From Flavobacterium glaciei (lineage in GTDB: Bacteria; Bacteroidota; Bacteroidia; Flavobacteriales; Flavobacteriaceae), in NCBI RefSeq assembly GCF_003350545.1, contig NZ_QQBA01000009.1, forward strand, positions 83,615-147,614: 64,000 nt of DNA, in the 5' to 3' direction. The position numbers and the translations under genes are program-made. Under the pieces are notes generated by a model. It did not search any database and had not been told where the DNA came from. It was given only the letters and a program-made list of their open reading frames with translations. Positions 63,874 to 64,000 of this stretch are shown piece after piece; within the stretch, counting starts at the first letter, position 1, and every line of letters begins with the position of its first letter.

Positions 63874-64000
63874 ATAATGATTTTCTATTTATTGAGGGAA
63901 TATCCGGATCAAGTCTAAAAGTTGTGGGGAAATATTAAAATCTAGATATTTGTATTTCCAAATTATATACAAATGCAAGATTCTTTCGCCGACCTACTTA
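63874..64000. other. Window end
   Basis: 127 bp after the exporter gene, with no supported gene or terminator. Confidence 0.5.

Overview
The window is a chromosomal segment of a Flavobacteriia bacterium, most likely Flavobacterium or a close relative. Supporting signs are low GC, long AT-rich intergenic stretches, Bacteroidetes-type promoters (TTTG, about 20 nt, TAnnTTTG), family members typical of that group (DUF2911, DUF6155-like, fused E1 alpha/beta dehydrogenase, AraC regulators with TPR and a membrane helix), and a dispersed palindromic element that I recall from flavobacterial genomes. I see no rRNA, tRNA, CRISPR array or insertion sequence.

Region 1 (1-46000) is mainly housekeeping and metabolism. 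It opens with a minus-strand amidoligase operon (esterase, ATP-grasp, YbdK-type ligase, class I amidotransferase). A MscS channel, two helicases, a type II NADH dehydrogenase, a Bcr/CflA-type exporter and a cNMP/CBS/DUF294 protein paired with a degenerate exonuclease-like protein follow. At 15922-21466 a minus-strand type III polyketide synthase cluster carries its own ACP, ketosynthase, dehydratase, phosphopantetheinyl transferase, methyltransferase and FAD oxidoreductase. Next are acs and the branched-chain amino acid operon leuA-leuB-ilvD-ilvB-ilvN-ilvC, with no leuCD in the window. A possible Ile/Val-rich leader peptide and a terminator lie between ilvC and acs. After these come a fused 2-oxoacid dehydrogenase E1, an Fe(II)/2OG oxygenase, a SUI1 factor, a nucleoside phosphorylase, a GNAT/substrate-binding/transglutaminase run, a PAS histidine kinase and an FAD monooxygenase with a cysteine-rich N-terminus.

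Region 2 (46000-64000) is an accessory peptide (RiPP/bacteriocin) island, and the most interesting part. It holds (a) a class I lanthipeptide-like operon lanA-lanP-lanB(N)-lanB(C) with no LanC in view, plus a frameshifted relic of a second LanB C-terminal domain; (b) two paralogous double-glycine bacteriocin units in tandem (promoter, leader, two precursors, CPBP protease, HlyD), the second followed by a C39-peptidase ABC exporter; (c) two lipoproteins and an AraC/TPR regulator. The two bacteriocin units have decayed in complementary ways: the first keeps the CPBP protease but has a truncated HlyD, and the second keeps HlyD and the exporter but has only a probable CPBP relic and two decayed precursors.

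Four transcription units in the island share a TATCGAAATTC-type dyad next to a Bacteroidetes promoter, which suggests one regulon. Two of them then run into an unusual leader: tandem hairpin units of 42-48 nt, three copies before the first precursor pair and eight before the second, each array ending in a terminator-like hairpin just before the precursor gene. I do not recognise this as a described RNA class. It is the best candidate here for a new regulatory system.
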